Assembly (NCBI GenBank): GCA_022799175.1 | Contig: JAAWNY010000015.1 | Span: 1 to 54,151, forward strand | Source: Lachnospiraceae bacterium | GTDB taxonomy: Bacteria > Bacillota > Clostridia > Lachnospirales > Lachnospiraceae | Length of the DNA: 54,151 nucleotides | Direction: 5' to 3' | Part shown: piece by piece, positions 26,966-36,033 of the stretch | Layout: every line of letters starts with the position of its first letter | Numbering within the stretch: the first letter of the stretch is position 1 | Notes under the pieces: generated by a model | What the model saw: the letters and a program-made list of their open reading frames with translations, nothing else | Database searches by the model: none | What the model was told of the DNA's origin: nothing | Program-made: the position numbers and the translations under genes

Positions 26966-27889
26966 TTATGCCCCTTCCCGAATCCTTGGATCCAAGACGC
27001 TGTAGAGCAGATCGGCGATCAAATTTCCTAATATAATCAAAATCGTGGTGAATACCACCGTTCCCTGCAAAAGCGGCATATCCCGAGTTTCAATGCCATT
27101 AACGGCCAGCCGTCCAATCCCAGGTACCCCAAATACGCTTTCTGTCAATACGGCCCCAGAAAGCATACTGGAAAGCTGCAAAGCCATCATAGTGACTACT
27201 GGCAACATGGCATTCTTTAACGCATGTCCTACAATCACCCCATTCTCCCGAAGCCCCTTGGCCCGCGCTGTCCGAATAAAATCATTCTGCATAACCTCCA
27301 CCAAATTGGAACGAGTCATCCGGGCGATACTACCTGCCGAGTTCCATCCCAACGCAATCGCCGGCAAAATCATCGCCCGCAAAGAATCAAATCCCGATAC
27401 CGGAAACCATTTCAGACGGAAGGCAAATACATACTGGAGCACCAGCGCTGTCATAAACACTGGCATAGAAACTCCCAGCAGCGCACTTCCCATGAACAGT
27501 CGATCTAACAACTTATTTTGTTGAATTGCCGCTACAATCCCGGCCACGATTCCGATCACCCACGCCACAGCTGCCGCCAGCAGCGATAGACGCACCGTAT
27601 TGGGAAATGCATCCAGGATAATCTGAGTTACATTCCGGTTTAGCCGATAGGAAGTGCCAAAATCCCCCTTCAAGGCATTTGCCACATACCGGAAAAACTG
27701 GACAAACAACGGTTGATCTAGGCCCATCTCCCGGCTAATCTTCTCTATCACTGCCGGATTCACATGTTCTCCCATCATCGTAGTGACCGGATCTCCTGGC
27801 ACAATCCGCAGCATGATGAAAATTGCCAACACTACCCCGATCAGCACAGGAATGGATATGGCAATTCGTTTCAGTATTCTGCTCAACAC
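26966..27889 (-). CDS. dppB: Peptide ABC transporter permease (DppB)
   Basis: A 307-residue permease from a GTG start at 27889, with AAGGGGG eight bases upstream; the N-terminus LSRILKRIAISIPVLIGV is standard for DppB. The periplasmic loop QPLFVQFFRY and the EAA loop (ARAKGLRENGVIVGHALKN) are present, along with six membrane helices. A frame extending to 28006 would begin inside a transcription terminator hairpin and adds 39 residues absent from the family, so I reject it. Confidence 0.92.
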   Translation of the reverse strand: MLSRILKRIAISIPVLIGVVLAIFIMLRIVPGDPVTTMMGEHVNPAVIEKISREMGLDQPLFVQFFRYVANALKGDFGTSYRLNRNVTQIILDAFPNTVRLSLLAAAVAWVIGIVAGIVAAIQQNKLLDRLFMGSALLGVSMPVFMTALVLQYVFAFRLKWFPVSGFDSLRAMILPAIALGWNSAGSIARMTRSNLVEVMQNDFIRTARAKGLRENGVIVGHALKNAMLPVVTMMALQLSSMLSGAVLTESVFGVPGIGRLAVNGIETRDMPLLQGTVVFTTILIILGNLIADLLYSVLDPRIREGA

Positions 27890-27966
27890 CTGTTTTTCCC
27901 CCTTCTGTCTCAGAAACTCTGCTATCAGAAATATTTCTTCTGCAGATACCTGCCTTTTCCTATCAT

Positions 27967-28006
27967 GAAAAAATGCCGCAAAATCGATTTCTCCATTCTG
28001 CGGCAT
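27967..28006 (-). terminator. Terminator/attenuator between dppA and dppB
   Basis: On the minus strand ATGCCGCAGAAT pairs with ATTTTGCGGCAT around a short loop, followed by a run of six T. It sits about 37 bases after the dppA stop and about 80 before the dppB start. Partial read-through here would give more binding protein than transporter, as is common for peptide importers. Confidence 0.75.
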
Positions 28007-28042
28007 TCACTCCTCATGATTGCATTTTTGTCCAAAAGTCTC

Positions 28043-29731
28043 TTACTCGCTCAGAGAAATTCCATAATATGACCGATCGCTGACTCCGCTCCAAACAGGT
28101 TTGAAATTCTGCACCCGTTTGCTCACTGCCCACAGATGCATCCGGGAATACATCGGCACCCAGGCGGCATCCTCATGGATCAGTTTCTCTTCCAATGCCT
28201 GATACTCTGCTAATCTTTCATCCTCATTGACAATTCCTCGCGCCCCGCTGACCCGCTCCATAACCGCTGTATCTGGATAATTGATTGAGCGGATTTTTGT
28301 CTTCTCTGCATTGCCAAAAAAGGTATAAATAAAATTCTCCGGATCATTAAAATCTGCTGTCCAGGTGGACATAAAGGATCCCAACTCGCCAGCTTTACGG
28401 GTTTCCAGCCAGGTAGACTCATCATAATTTTTAATTTCAGCATTAATTCCCACGGCCACCAGCTGCTCTTTGATGATCTCTAACGCCATCGTCACCGTAT
28501 CCGAAGCCGAAGCATCTGCTGCCAGTTCCATAGTAAAACCATTGGCATAGCCGGCTTCTGCCAACAATGCTTTTGCTCCCTCAGGATCATAGCTGATCTT
28601 GGTCTGTCCTTCATTAAAACCAATCAGACCATAAGGATAAATCCCCTGCTCCACCTGTCCGCGTCCGCCGTACAAAGCATCCAGAATCGCCTGACGGTCA
28701 ATGGCCATCTGCATTGCCTTACGTACCTTCACATCCTGGAATGGCTCAATATTAAAATTCAAAGTAAAATAGGTGATGCCCACCCGAGGCCCCTGTACAA
28801 TCTGATCCGGATAAGTCTCCAAGAAGCGATCGGCCGCATCGGTCACAAAATCCAGATCTAACAGATCCAACTCCCCGCTCTCAAACATCATCGTCTGAGT
28901 CTCGGTATCCGGAATGATCTTGATCACCACTCCCGGCAATTCCGGAGTCCCTCTCCAATAGTCTTCATTTTTCACCAGTACCAGCTGGTCATTAAACGTC
29001 CAGCCAGCAAAGCGGAAGGGGCCCGTACCTACTGTAACTGCCGGATCCATACCGAACTGATCTCCTGCTGTTTCCGTCGCCTCACTGTCATAGATCGACA
29101 ATCCTGGGGCAGTCAGGCAGGAAAGGAATGCAGCAAAAGGCTCCTTCATCGTAATCTTAACCGTATAATCATCTATTTTCTCCACGCCTTCCAACGTGTC
29201 CGCACTGCCTTCAATCACTTCCGCCGCACCTTTCACCTGATCTAACAGCTCTGTGTTCACACCATTTTCCACTGTCAGCAAGCGATGGAAGGTATAAACC
29301 ACATCGTCAGCCGTAAAATCATTGCCATTATGGAATTTGACTCCCTGACGCAAGTGAAAGGTATATTCCAAGCCGTCTCCAGAAATCTCCCAATCCTCTG
29401 CCAGACTGGGTACAATCTTAGAAACGCCCCCATCTTCCACTTCAATATCCAACAAACGGTCATAAATATTCTGCGGCAATGTATAGTCCTTTGTCGTCTT
29501 CTGCACATCTGCTGTCTGAATATCGGCATTCAACACATCAATCATAAATCCTGTGGTATCCACCGCCGAATCTCCAGCCGCCACAGTTTCTGTCGTCTCT
29601 GTAGCAGTTCCTGAAGCAGGCTCTGTATCCGCTTTGCCTGTATCATTAGAATCGTTGCCGCCTCCGCAGCCAGACAACACCAGCCCCAGAGTCATCGCTG
29701 TGGCAAGCGCTAGGCTCCATTTCTTTTTCAT
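28043..29731 (-). CDS. dppA: Peptide-binding lipoprotein (DppA/OppA, SBP family 5)
   Basis: Extracytoplasmic receptor of the dipeptide/oligopeptide importer, about 562 residues. The signal peptide ends at lipobox VLSGCGGG, followed by a Thr/Glu-rich linker. Family 5 features are present: LAEDWEISGDGLEYTFHLR, KFHNGNDFTADDVVYTFHR, VRKAMQMAIDR and a C-terminal domain with FMSTWTADFNDPENF. The start is MKKKWSLALA at 29731, with AGGAGG nine bases upstream; the longer frame simply reads through that ribosome site. It leads the dppABCDF operon, with a terminator-like hairpin after it. Confidence 0.93.
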   Translation of the reverse strand: MKKKWSLALATAMTLGLVLSGCGGGNDSNDTGKADTEPASGTATETTETVAAGDSAVDTTGFMIDVLNADIQTADVQKTTKDYTLPQNIYDRLLDIEVEDGGVSKIVPSLAEDWEISGDGLEYTFHLRQGVKFHNGNDFTADDVVYTFHRLLTVENGVNTELLDQVKGAAEVIEGSADTLEGVEKIDDYTVKITMKEPFAAFLSCLTAPGLSIYDSEATETAGDQFGMDPAVTVGTGPFRFAGWTFNDQLVLVKNEDYWRGTPELPGVVIKIIPDTETQTMMFESGELDLLDLDFVTDAADRFLETYPDQIVQGPRVGITYFTLNFNIEPFQDVKVRKAMQMAIDRQAILDALYGGRGQVEQGIYPYGLIGFNEGQTKISYDPEGAKALLAEAGYANGFTMELAADASASDTVTMALEIIKEQLVAVGINAEIKNYDESTWLETRKAGELGSFMSTWTADFNDPENFIYTFFGNAEKTKIRSINYPDTAVMERVSGARGIVNEDERLAEYQALEEKLIHEDAAWVPMYSRMHLWAVSKRVQNFKPVWSGVSDRSYYGISLSE

Positions 29732-29831
29732 AATTTCCATCCTCCTCATTCTCTTCGTCATACCTGCTAAAACGCCGGATTTTTATAGGATACTCTCTTG
29801 AATAAAAGAGATCGGTATTGTATCGGATATG

Positions 29832-29866
29832 ATAAAAAATGGTGCAATTCCACCTTGGGTTGCACC
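29832..29866 (-). terminator. Terminator after the ABC-F operon
   Basis: On the minus strand GGTGCAA (29860-29866) pairs with TTGCACC (29841-29847) around a 12-base loop, followed by ATTTTTTATC. It lies 120 bases beyond the ABC-F stop and upstream of dppA. Confidence 0.65.
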
Positions 29867-29985
29867 TTTGCGCCTGCGCATGTATGTCGGAACTTTACCT
29901 TAATGTTCAAATAATACCACATAGATATTTAATTTTCAACTGTTTTTTCTCTCCAAATGCGGTCTCTGATTCCTTCTTTTACCTT

Positions 29986-31941
29986 TTAACACTCATCGGA
30001 AAAGAAAATCTCTTCCCAGATAGCCCCCCATTCCAAGCAGCTTTCATGCCACTTCTTCCATGCCTCTTGTGCTTCTGCCTGTAACCGTTCATACTCTTCC
30101 CTATCTTTGTTTGCCCCGCTTTGTCTCTCACTCATCCCCGTTATATCCGCACGTTCCCATCTGCCACAACCATCAGCCAATTCCCAGTATTCTCGGCTTT
30201 CCTGCCATTTCCTCTGCCATTTTTCAGCCATGGCTTGTTTCTTTTCATAATCCTCCCTGGCCGCCTCCATTTGTTCTTTCCCTGGCCGCAGACGCCAATC
30301 TTCATAGGCTTCTTCTTCCGGAATCTCTCTCAAGCAGTGATGTTCCTTTCGGGGAACGGCACGTAAGGATTCGATCAATGCCTGATCCTCTGCCCGTACC
30401 CCAGCTGACAGATCTGACCCCTGGCTTTCTCGTCTGCGTCTCTCCAGATAATGTTCATAGTCAAAAGGATAAAAAAAAGCCTGTCCCTTTTCAAAAATCA
30501 GTATGGACTCTGCCACTTGCCGAATAAAATAACGATCATGGGACACAAAAAGAATCGTCCCTTTATAGGCGCGAAACAAAGATTCCATCGTTTCCTTCGC
30601 CGTAACATCCATATGATTGGTAGGCTCATCCAAAATCAAAAAATTAGGCCGATTTTGTAAAAGCTCTGCCAGTACCAGCCTGGCTTTTTCTCCGCCAGAC
30701 AAATCCTGAACCCGCCGGGAAACCTCTTTTCCCCGAAAAAGATAAGCACCCAAAATCGAACGGGCCTCCTTTTCCGTCAATACCGGAAAACAGCCATGAA
30801 AATGTTCCAGCACACTTTTCTCTGACTGAATCTGCGACGAATGTTGATCAAAATAACCGATCGTCACCTGATTCCCTAACTTCCACTTTCCTTCCAGTGC
30901 TGGCAGGCATCCGGCTACTGTCTTCAAAAAAGTACTTTTTCCCACACCATTTGGTCCCAAAAGCCCGATTTTTTGCCCCCGCCGAATCCGCAACGACAGC
31001 TCCAGTAAAGGCCGATCGTATCCCAACTTTAGATGTTCTGCCTCCAGCACCCATTTTCCACCAAAAATCAGCGGATGAATCTCCTCCATAAACAGATGCG
31101 CTTCATCCAACATGGGCAAATTCACCTTTTCCATTCGCTCCAATTGCTTTCTTTTCGCACGGGCAAAAGCGGCTTTGGTTGGCTTATGTTTGAAACGTTC
31201 AATCACCTGTTCCAAACGGGCAATCTCCTGCTGTTGCCGCTCCCAGGCTTTTATTTGCAGACGGGCATTCTTTCTTTTCTGTTCCCGATACTGGGTATAA
31301 TTCCCTGGATAGCGAACCATTGCTCCTCTCTCCAGTTCCCAAACGACATTCGCCACCTGATCCAAAAAAAACCGATCATGAGAAACCATCACCACTGCAT
31401 GCTCATACTGCTTTAAATACGCTTCCAGCCACCGAACCGTCTCCATGTCCAGATGGTTGGTAGGCTCGTCCAATAATAAAATATCTGGCTTCTGCAACAA
31501 CAGACGAATCAGCGCAATTCGCGTCTGCTCGCCTCCCGAAAATTCTGTCAACCGTCTTTTTTTATCCTTTTTACAAAACCCAAAGCCAGTAAAAAGCATA
31601 TCGTATTCCCGTTCGTATGCAAAACGCTCCCGCTCATATTCGGCTCCGCCCGGACAATGCTCTAAAAGTTCTTCCTCCACGGTTCTGCTGCTGTCTGAAA
31701 AAGCCTGTTGCTTCAACATGCCTATTGTGAGACGGCGGGACTGTTCGATTCCTGGGCCATTTCTGCGATCCTCCCGATCCAGCTCGAGCTCTCCGGCGAT
31801 CAGGCGAAGAAGCGTAGTCTTGCCCGCTCCATTTCTCCCTACAACAGCAATTTTTTCTTTTCCCTTGATTTCAAAATGAATATGTGACAAAATCGGATGT
31901 CCGCCCAGGGACACGGTTCCATCGTTGATCTGATACAGCAT
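29986..31941 (-). CDS. ABC-F family ATPase
   Basis: A soluble protein of about 651 residues with two ABC domains and no membrane segment. Walker A motifs are GRNGAGKTTL and GPNGVGKSTFL; signatures are FSGGEQTRIAL and LSGGEKARLVLAEL. The charged interdomain linker has the arginine/lysine-rich pattern (KHKPTKAAFARAKRKQ) that reaches the ribosomal P-site tRNA in this family. A charged, coiled-coil-like tail of about 130 residues follows the second domain. Roles in the family are translation-stall relief or ribosome protection against antibiotics; which applies is unclear. The ATG at 31941 has AAGGAG six bases upstream. It follows the MBOAT gene by 28 bases. Confidence 0.88.
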   Translation of the reverse strand: MLYQINDGTVSLGGHPILSHIHFEIKGKEKIAVVGRNGAGKTTLLRLIAGELELDREDRRNGPGIEQSRRLTIGMLKQQAFSDSSRTVEEELLEHCPGGAEYERERFAYEREYDMLFTGFGFCKKDKKRRLTEFSGGEQTRIALIRLLLQKPDILLLDEPTNHLDMETVRWLEAYLKQYEHAVVMVSHDRFFLDQVANVVWELERGAMVRYPGNYTQYREQKRKNARLQIKAWERQQQEIARLEQVIERFKHKPTKAAFARAKRKQLERMEKVNLPMLDEAHLFMEEIHPLIFGGKWVLEAEHLKLGYDRPLLELSLRIRRGQKIGLLGPNGVGKSTFLKTVAGCLPALEGKWKLGNQVTIGYFDQHSSQIQSEKSVLEHFHGCFPVLTEKEARSILGAYLFRGKEVSRRVQDLSGGEKARLVLAELLQNRPNFLILDEPTNHMDVTAKETMESLFRAYKGTILFVSHDRYFIRQVAESILIFEKGQAFFYPFDYEHYLERRRRESQGSDLSAGVRAEDQALIESLRAVPRKEHHCLREIPEEEAYEDWRLRPGKEQMEAAREDYEKKQAMAEKWQRKWQESREYWELADGCGRWERADITGMSERQSGANKDREEYERLQAEAQEAWKKWHESCLEWGAIWEEIFFSDEC

Positions 31942-31969
31942 TTCTGTCTCCTTGGTTCCGCCCTCTGCC

Positions 31970-33442
31970 TTAAAACTGCGAATAGATAAAGGAAGATATA
32001 TCATATCCCTTCCCATAACAGCCAAATACCAGAATCACCAGTAATATTGCAAAACATGCCATCGTCCGCATTCCTTCTGTACTTAGAATTTTTTGTTCTC
32101 CTTTCTTCTCCCGCCACAGGGAAATCAAAAAAAGCAGTAGCAAGCCAATTAGCAAAATCACAAAATCTGCCGTTCCCAACCCGGAATAAAATATCCCTTC
32201 TGCATATTCTGGATGCAGCCCTCGCTGAAACATTCCTTTTAAGATCTCTCCTGCCATAGTCAGGGAATCCGACCGAAACAGTACAAATCCAATCATAATC
32301 AGTATAAAAGTGCGAACTTTTCGCAAAAATCGCAAAACCGGCGCTGTCCGCTTTATTCGAAGTATCCGGTAACATTGCTCCGTCAACGGCTCTGACATCG
32401 CTCCAGCAATCATATAGACGCATTGCAAAAGCCCCGTGCCAATGATAAAAGTCCATTTGCCTCCATGCCATAGTCCACTCAGCAAAAATACCACTATCGT
32501 ATTGAGATACTTTCGCAGCGTTCCTTTCCGGTTTCCTCCCAAAGGGATATAGACATATTTTCGCAGAAATGCTCCCAGCGTAATATGCCATCTGCGCCAG
32601 AATTCTGACACCGATTCGGAAAAGAAAGGTTGCCGGAAATTCTCAGCCAATCGAACGCCAAACAATTGTGACACTCCCAAAACCAAATCCATACAACCAC
32701 AAAAATCGGTATATAGCTGTAAGGTAAAGGCAGCGGCCGCCATCACCAAATACCATCCACCATAAGAAGCATAATCTCCGTATATGGTATCTACCATAAT
32801 CGCCAAACGCTCCGAAAGCACCAACTTTTTAAACAATCCCGATAAAATCCTCAGACAACCATCCTGAAAATCAGTAAATGAAACGGGTGAGGGGACTCCC
32901 AGACTTTTTCCCGCCTCTTGCCACGAATCGATCGGCCCCTGAACAAAATGTCCAAAGTATCCCGTAAACAGAGAAAATGCCGGAAAAGAGCGAATTGCCA
33001 ACGTCTCTCCCCGATACACATCAATGTCATACCCAATAATCATCAATATATAAAAGGAGATTCCTGCTAGCGCCAACCGCTCCTTCTCCTCAAATTCATA
33101 TACCCGGCCTGCCAGCTCATAAAACGCTTCCTTTGTATAAGCCGGGAGATTCGCATATTTAAAATACGCCAACAGTCCCAACTGAAAAGCCACGGCGGCT
33201 AATAAAATTATTCTTTTTTGCTTTTCTTTGGTATCTGCAACATTTGCAAGCAAAAGCGCGGCGGCAAATCCCGCCGCCGTGCTGATAAACCAAAACACTA
33301 TCGTCCCATATCCGCCGGCTGCTGCCATGAAAATCAGGCTCATCACCAGCAAAATCCACTTTTTTCCTGACGGCCTCACCATCCTGCTGATCACAAGCCC
33401 CACCACGGTCAGAATGAGAAAACCATACGATGTATAACTCAT
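31970..33442 (-). CDS. MBOAT O-acyltransferase (AlgI/DltB-like)
   Basis: A 490-residue multi-pass membrane protein that moves acyl groups across the membrane to a cell-surface glycan. Key segments are FWRRWHITLGAFLRKYVYIP and the invariant His in LSGLWHGGKWTFI. About ten to twelve hydrophobic helices are visible. Its ATG overlaps the TGA of the preceding gene by one base (TGATG), so translation is coupled. With the SGNH protein two genes upstream it makes an AlgI-AlgX or PatA-PatB type pair for polysaccharide or wall O-acetylation. D-alanylation is less likely because dltA and dltC are absent. Confidence 0.88.
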   Translation of the reverse strand: MSYTSYGFLILTVVGLVISRMVRPSGKKWILLVMSLIFMAAAGGYGTIVFWFISTAAGFAAALLLANVADTKEKQKRIILLAAVAFQLGLLAYFKYANLPAYTKEAFYELAGRVYEFEEKERLALAGISFYILMIIGYDIDVYRGETLAIRSFPAFSLFTGYFGHFVQGPIDSWQEAGKSLGVPSPVSFTDFQDGCLRILSGLFKKLVLSERLAIMVDTIYGDYASYGGWYLVMAAAAFTLQLYTDFCGCMDLVLGVSQLFGVRLAENFRQPFFSESVSEFWRRWHITLGAFLRKYVYIPLGGNRKGTLRKYLNTIVVFLLSGLWHGGKWTFIIGTGLLQCVYMIAGAMSEPLTEQCYRILRIKRTAPVLRFLRKVRTFILIMIGFVLFRSDSLTMAGEILKGMFQRGLHPEYAEGIFYSGLGTADFVILLIGLLLLFLISLWREKKGEQKILSTEGMRTMACFAILLVILVFGCYGKGYDISSFIYSQF

Positions 33443-33951
33443 CACTTCTTCTCAGCTGCCAGATAGGTGATCGTCACTACCTTGTCATCCTTGAGACCAC
33501 AATCAATAAGCAACTGCGTCTCGCCAAGAGTCACTGTATAAAGTCCCATCTCTCCCTTGGCTTCCGGATATGCCTTCTTTACCGCAGACGGCAGATCTCC
33601 TACTTTGATCCCTTCCTCTGTGCTTACCTCGCCGCCAGTCAGCAGAATCTCCTTCACTACTTCCTTCTTCCCCTGTTTCGTCGTAACGATCTCAAAATTA
33701 TCGTAAATATATGCTTTCTCCGATCCACTGTCATCTGCACAGTTTACCAGTATCTTAGAACTTTTCTCCTTACCTAGAATCTTAAAAGCAGCATCGGCCG
33801 CCATCCCAACCTCTACCTGCTGTTCCTGATAGACAAAGGCATATTTCGTCTTTTGTTCTGCTGCCAATGAACTAAAAGAAACACCCCATGCCATCAAAAT
33901 TGCCAGAGCCGTTGCGACTGTTTTTCTTCCTGTTCCTTTTCTTGTTCTCAT
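33442..33951 (-). CDS. Small secreted protein of unknown function
   Basis: About 169 residues from MRTRKGTGRK, with AGGAGG nine bases upstream (inside the end of the previous gene). The signal peptide has a hydrophobic core TALAILMAWGV and cleavage near SLAAE. The mature domain of about 140 residues is rich in Lys/Glu/Val with alternating strands (KYAFVYQEQQVEVGM, KILGKE). No family recognised, but its place between the SGNH and MBOAT genes, with overlaps on both sides, implies a role in the same surface-modification system. Confidence 0.75.
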   Translation of the reverse strand: MRTRKGTGRKTVATALAILMAWGVSFSSLAAEQKTKYAFVYQEQQVEVGMAADAAFKILGKEKSSKILVNCADDSGSEKAYIYDNFEIVTTKQGKKEVVKEILLTGGEVSTEEGIKVGDLPSAVKKAYPEAKGEMGLYTVTLGETQLLIDCGLKDDKVVTITYLAAEKK

Positions 33952-33955
33952 CCTC

Positions 33956-35047
33956 TTATTCCTCCTGCATGGTATATTTACTGATATAGCCAAATCGTTC
34001 AAACTCTTCCTTTTGTTCTATCTTCTCTTTTTTATATTCCTCTAGGCGCTGGTTATATGCCTGAGCCAATCCTTCCTCACCACGAAAATCGGTCAGATCG
34101 TATCGTTCCCTCAGTTTTTCCCCCAACCATACAGACAGTTTCTCTGCCCCATAAACATTCAGATGCAATCCTTCATCGTACGTATCCGTGGACATATCAA
34201 TCCCTATCTCATCTGCATATAACAGAGTATTGACATAATAAATTCCTTTTTTTTCTGCAAACTCGGTGATTTGCTCCTCATAGGGTTCCACCCACACCGG
34301 ATACATACTTGGTGCCTTCATCAGCACCAGTTCGATCCCATTCTCCTGGCACAGTGTAACAATTTCCTGCAAATATCTCATGTTTTGTTCTGGAAATGTA
34401 TAATCACTTCGTCTTCGTTCCGTTGGAAACTCGGTGTAAGGCCGGATGTCCGCCCGCAGATAATAACCTTGATAGCTCTTTAATGGTTTTTCCTGAAATA
34501 CAAACCGAAAATCGTCTCCAGAAAGCTCACTCCATCTGCTGTGATAGCGAAGAATCGGAAAGAGATATTCTGCCAGAGACTCTTCCTCTCGCTTGCTGTT
34601 TAGGATTCCTTCCAGTTTGTCCTTTGACCACTTCATACCGTCAAAAACCATCCGGTTATATTCCTCTGAGCTTTGCTCTGCCACAGTCATTGCCTGTATG
34701 TTGAGAAGTACCACCTTTGGCTGTTCATATCGCAGTGCCTCCCGCAGTAAATAATACGATTGGGAAATTAACTGATTGGAATTTCCCCGGATATAACTGG
34801 TGATTCCATACTCCTCCCACAATTTCATAGGAGAAATATTTTCATAAGACTCACAATTACCGAGGATCAGCAATTCATGCCTGGTAGAATCCCGATAATA
34901 TTCCTCGGTGAAATTCCCTTCGATCACAGTACCCATATACTTAGGAGTCAGAAGCATCTGCAGGAAAAACACAACACACAAAAATATTGCCAAACTGCCA
35001 GCCAAAATCCCGTATCGACTCCATTTTCCCTTTCTGTATTTCCTCAT
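33956..35047 (-). CDS. Membrane-anchored SGNH protein, DltD/AlgX-like
   Basis: A 363-residue protein with a single N-terminal membrane helix (YGILAGSLAIFLCVVFFLQM) and an extracellular SGNH-like domain. LILGNCESYENI provides the Ser of block I, and DEGLHLNVYGAEKL provides the Asp/His pair of block V. This is the layout of DltD, AlgJ/AlgX and related partners of MBOAT acyltransferases. It should receive acyl groups from the MBOAT protein and transfer them to the glycan. Its start codon overlaps the transglutaminase gene by four bases (ATGA). The C-terminal 50 residues are a charged helix. Confidence 0.8.
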   Translation of the reverse strand: MRKYRKGKWSRYGILAGSLAIFLCVVFFLQMLLTPKYMGTVIEGNFTEEYYRDSTRHELLILGNCESYENISPMKLWEEYGITSYIRGNSNQLISQSYYLLREALRYEQPKVVLLNIQAMTVAEQSSEEYNRMVFDGMKWSKDKLEGILNSKREEESLAEYLFPILRYHSRWSELSGDDFRFVFQEKPLKSYQGYYLRADIRPYTEFPTERRRSDYTFPEQNMRYLQEIVTLCQENGIELVLMKAPSMYPVWVEPYEEQITEFAEKKGIYYVNTLLYADEIGIDMSTDTYDEGLHLNVYGAEKLSVWLGEKLRERYDLTDFRGEEGLAQAYNQRLEEYKKEKIEQKEEFERFGYISKYTMQEE

Positions 35048-35868
35048 GGCGTCTTCGGATAGGCTTCAATATTATAGTTATGAGAACGCCAGCTCACCTG
35101 TTGCAAATACGAGGTAGGTACCAAGCACCAGTTACCGCCCAATCTACGGGGAGTCGCGTCAAAATGATACCAAGTCCCGTCTACATCCACCAGATTCCAG
35201 TAATGGTGATTGTCACTGGCCCGCACCACCTCTATGTTTGGCATCCCGGCCGCCATCAGCATGTAATGGGACATCGCATAATATTCATAACAGCAACCGG
35301 AATGTCTGCGAAAACCATAGACAGCCGCCTCCACTGGATCTCCGATAGGTCCACTGGTAGTATAAGTGGTATTGGCCCGCACCCAGTTATATATGGCCGC
35401 CGCTTTCTGTTGCTTCGACATGCTGTCATTGGTTATCTCGGCAACAATTCCCTGCGCGTGCGCATAGATTGCCTGTTCTGCTTCTGACATCTGTTGCGGT
35501 TCCCCATCCACCACCTCTCCCGATTCGTTCAAGGTATAACTTTTTCCGTCAACCACAATCTCTTGGGCACTTAACATGCTTCCGTTATTTCCCAATCGGT
35601 AATACTTCCCATCTGTCACAATCCAGCAGTTTTCTTTCATGTAGCCTTCCGCATCAAAATAATACCATTTGCGGTTAATCTTTTGCCATTGATCGGTGGG
35701 ATAGGTTCCATCTGGATTGGCATACCACCATCCTCTCTCATCCTGTTTCCAGCGATTGACAACCCCAGGCCCACCGTCGGAATAGGCGGCTAGAGAACCG
35801 ATCGTCATAGCCAAACTTAGTCCGATAACAGCGGTAAATGAGGAAACTGCCTTCTGCTTTTTCTTCAT
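35044..35868 (-). CDS. Secreted transglutaminase-like protein with wall-binding repeats
   Basis: A 274-residue secreted protein. The signal peptide ends near SLAAYS (28-30). Residues about 40-115 contain aromatic wall-binding-like repeats (RGWWYANPDGTYPTDQW, RKWYYFDAEGYM). The C-terminal half is a transglutaminase/cysteine-protease fold with the triad plausible as Cys192 or 193 (SGCCYEYYAM), His221 or 222 (NHHYWNLVDVDG) and Asp237 (HFDATP). Family members cut or cross-link peptides, often in the wall. It is the first gene of the MBOAT operon, driven by the consensus promoter at 35921-35949. AAAGGA precedes the ATG. Confidence 0.87.
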   Translation of the reverse strand: MKKKQKAVSSFTAVIGLSLAMTIGSLAAYSDGGPGVVNRWKQDERGWWYANPDGTYPTDQWQKINRKWYYFDAEGYMKENCWIVTDGKYYRLGNNGSMLSAQEIVVDGKSYTLNESGEVVDGEPQQMSEAEQAIYAHAQGIVAEITNDSMSKQQKAAAIYNWVRANTTYTTSGPIGDPVEAAVYGFRRHSGCCYEYYAMSHYMLMAAGMPNIEVVRASDNHHYWNLVDVDGTWYHFDATPRRLGGNWCLVPTSYLQQVSWRSHNYNIEAYPKTP

Positions 35869-35920
35869 GTTTTTTGTAATCCTTTGCTGTTATTTAATAT
35901 TTTTTTCATACTTCTTTTAT

Positions 35921-35949
35921 ATTATATCTACATGTTTCTGATATGTCAA
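35921..35949 (-). promoter_or_regulatory. Consensus sigma-A promoter of the transglutaminase/MBOAT operon
   Basis: On the minus strand a perfect TTGACA (35944-35949) and a perfect TATAAT (35921-35926) are 17 bases apart. The -35 box abuts the T-run of the trpB2 terminator. Confidence 0.8.
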
Positions 35950-35950
35950 T

Positions 35951-35992
35951 TAAAAATGCCGCCAGGATTTACCAATGAAATCCCAACGGCAT
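35951..35992 (-). terminator. Terminator after trpB2
   Basis: On the minus strand ATGCCG-GGGATTT pairs with AAATCC-CGGCAT (arms 35987-35992 and 35956-35961 at the base), followed by TTTTTAATT. It lies 42 bases after the trpB2 stop. Confidence 0.72.
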
Positions 35993-36033
35993 ATTCATTT
36001 TTCTTACTTAAATCGTTTCTGCATCCACGCTTA

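Noticed and set aside
29553-29801. Plus-strand frames within dppA
   Set aside because: Antisense to the signal peptide and linker of dppA; low-complexity composition only.
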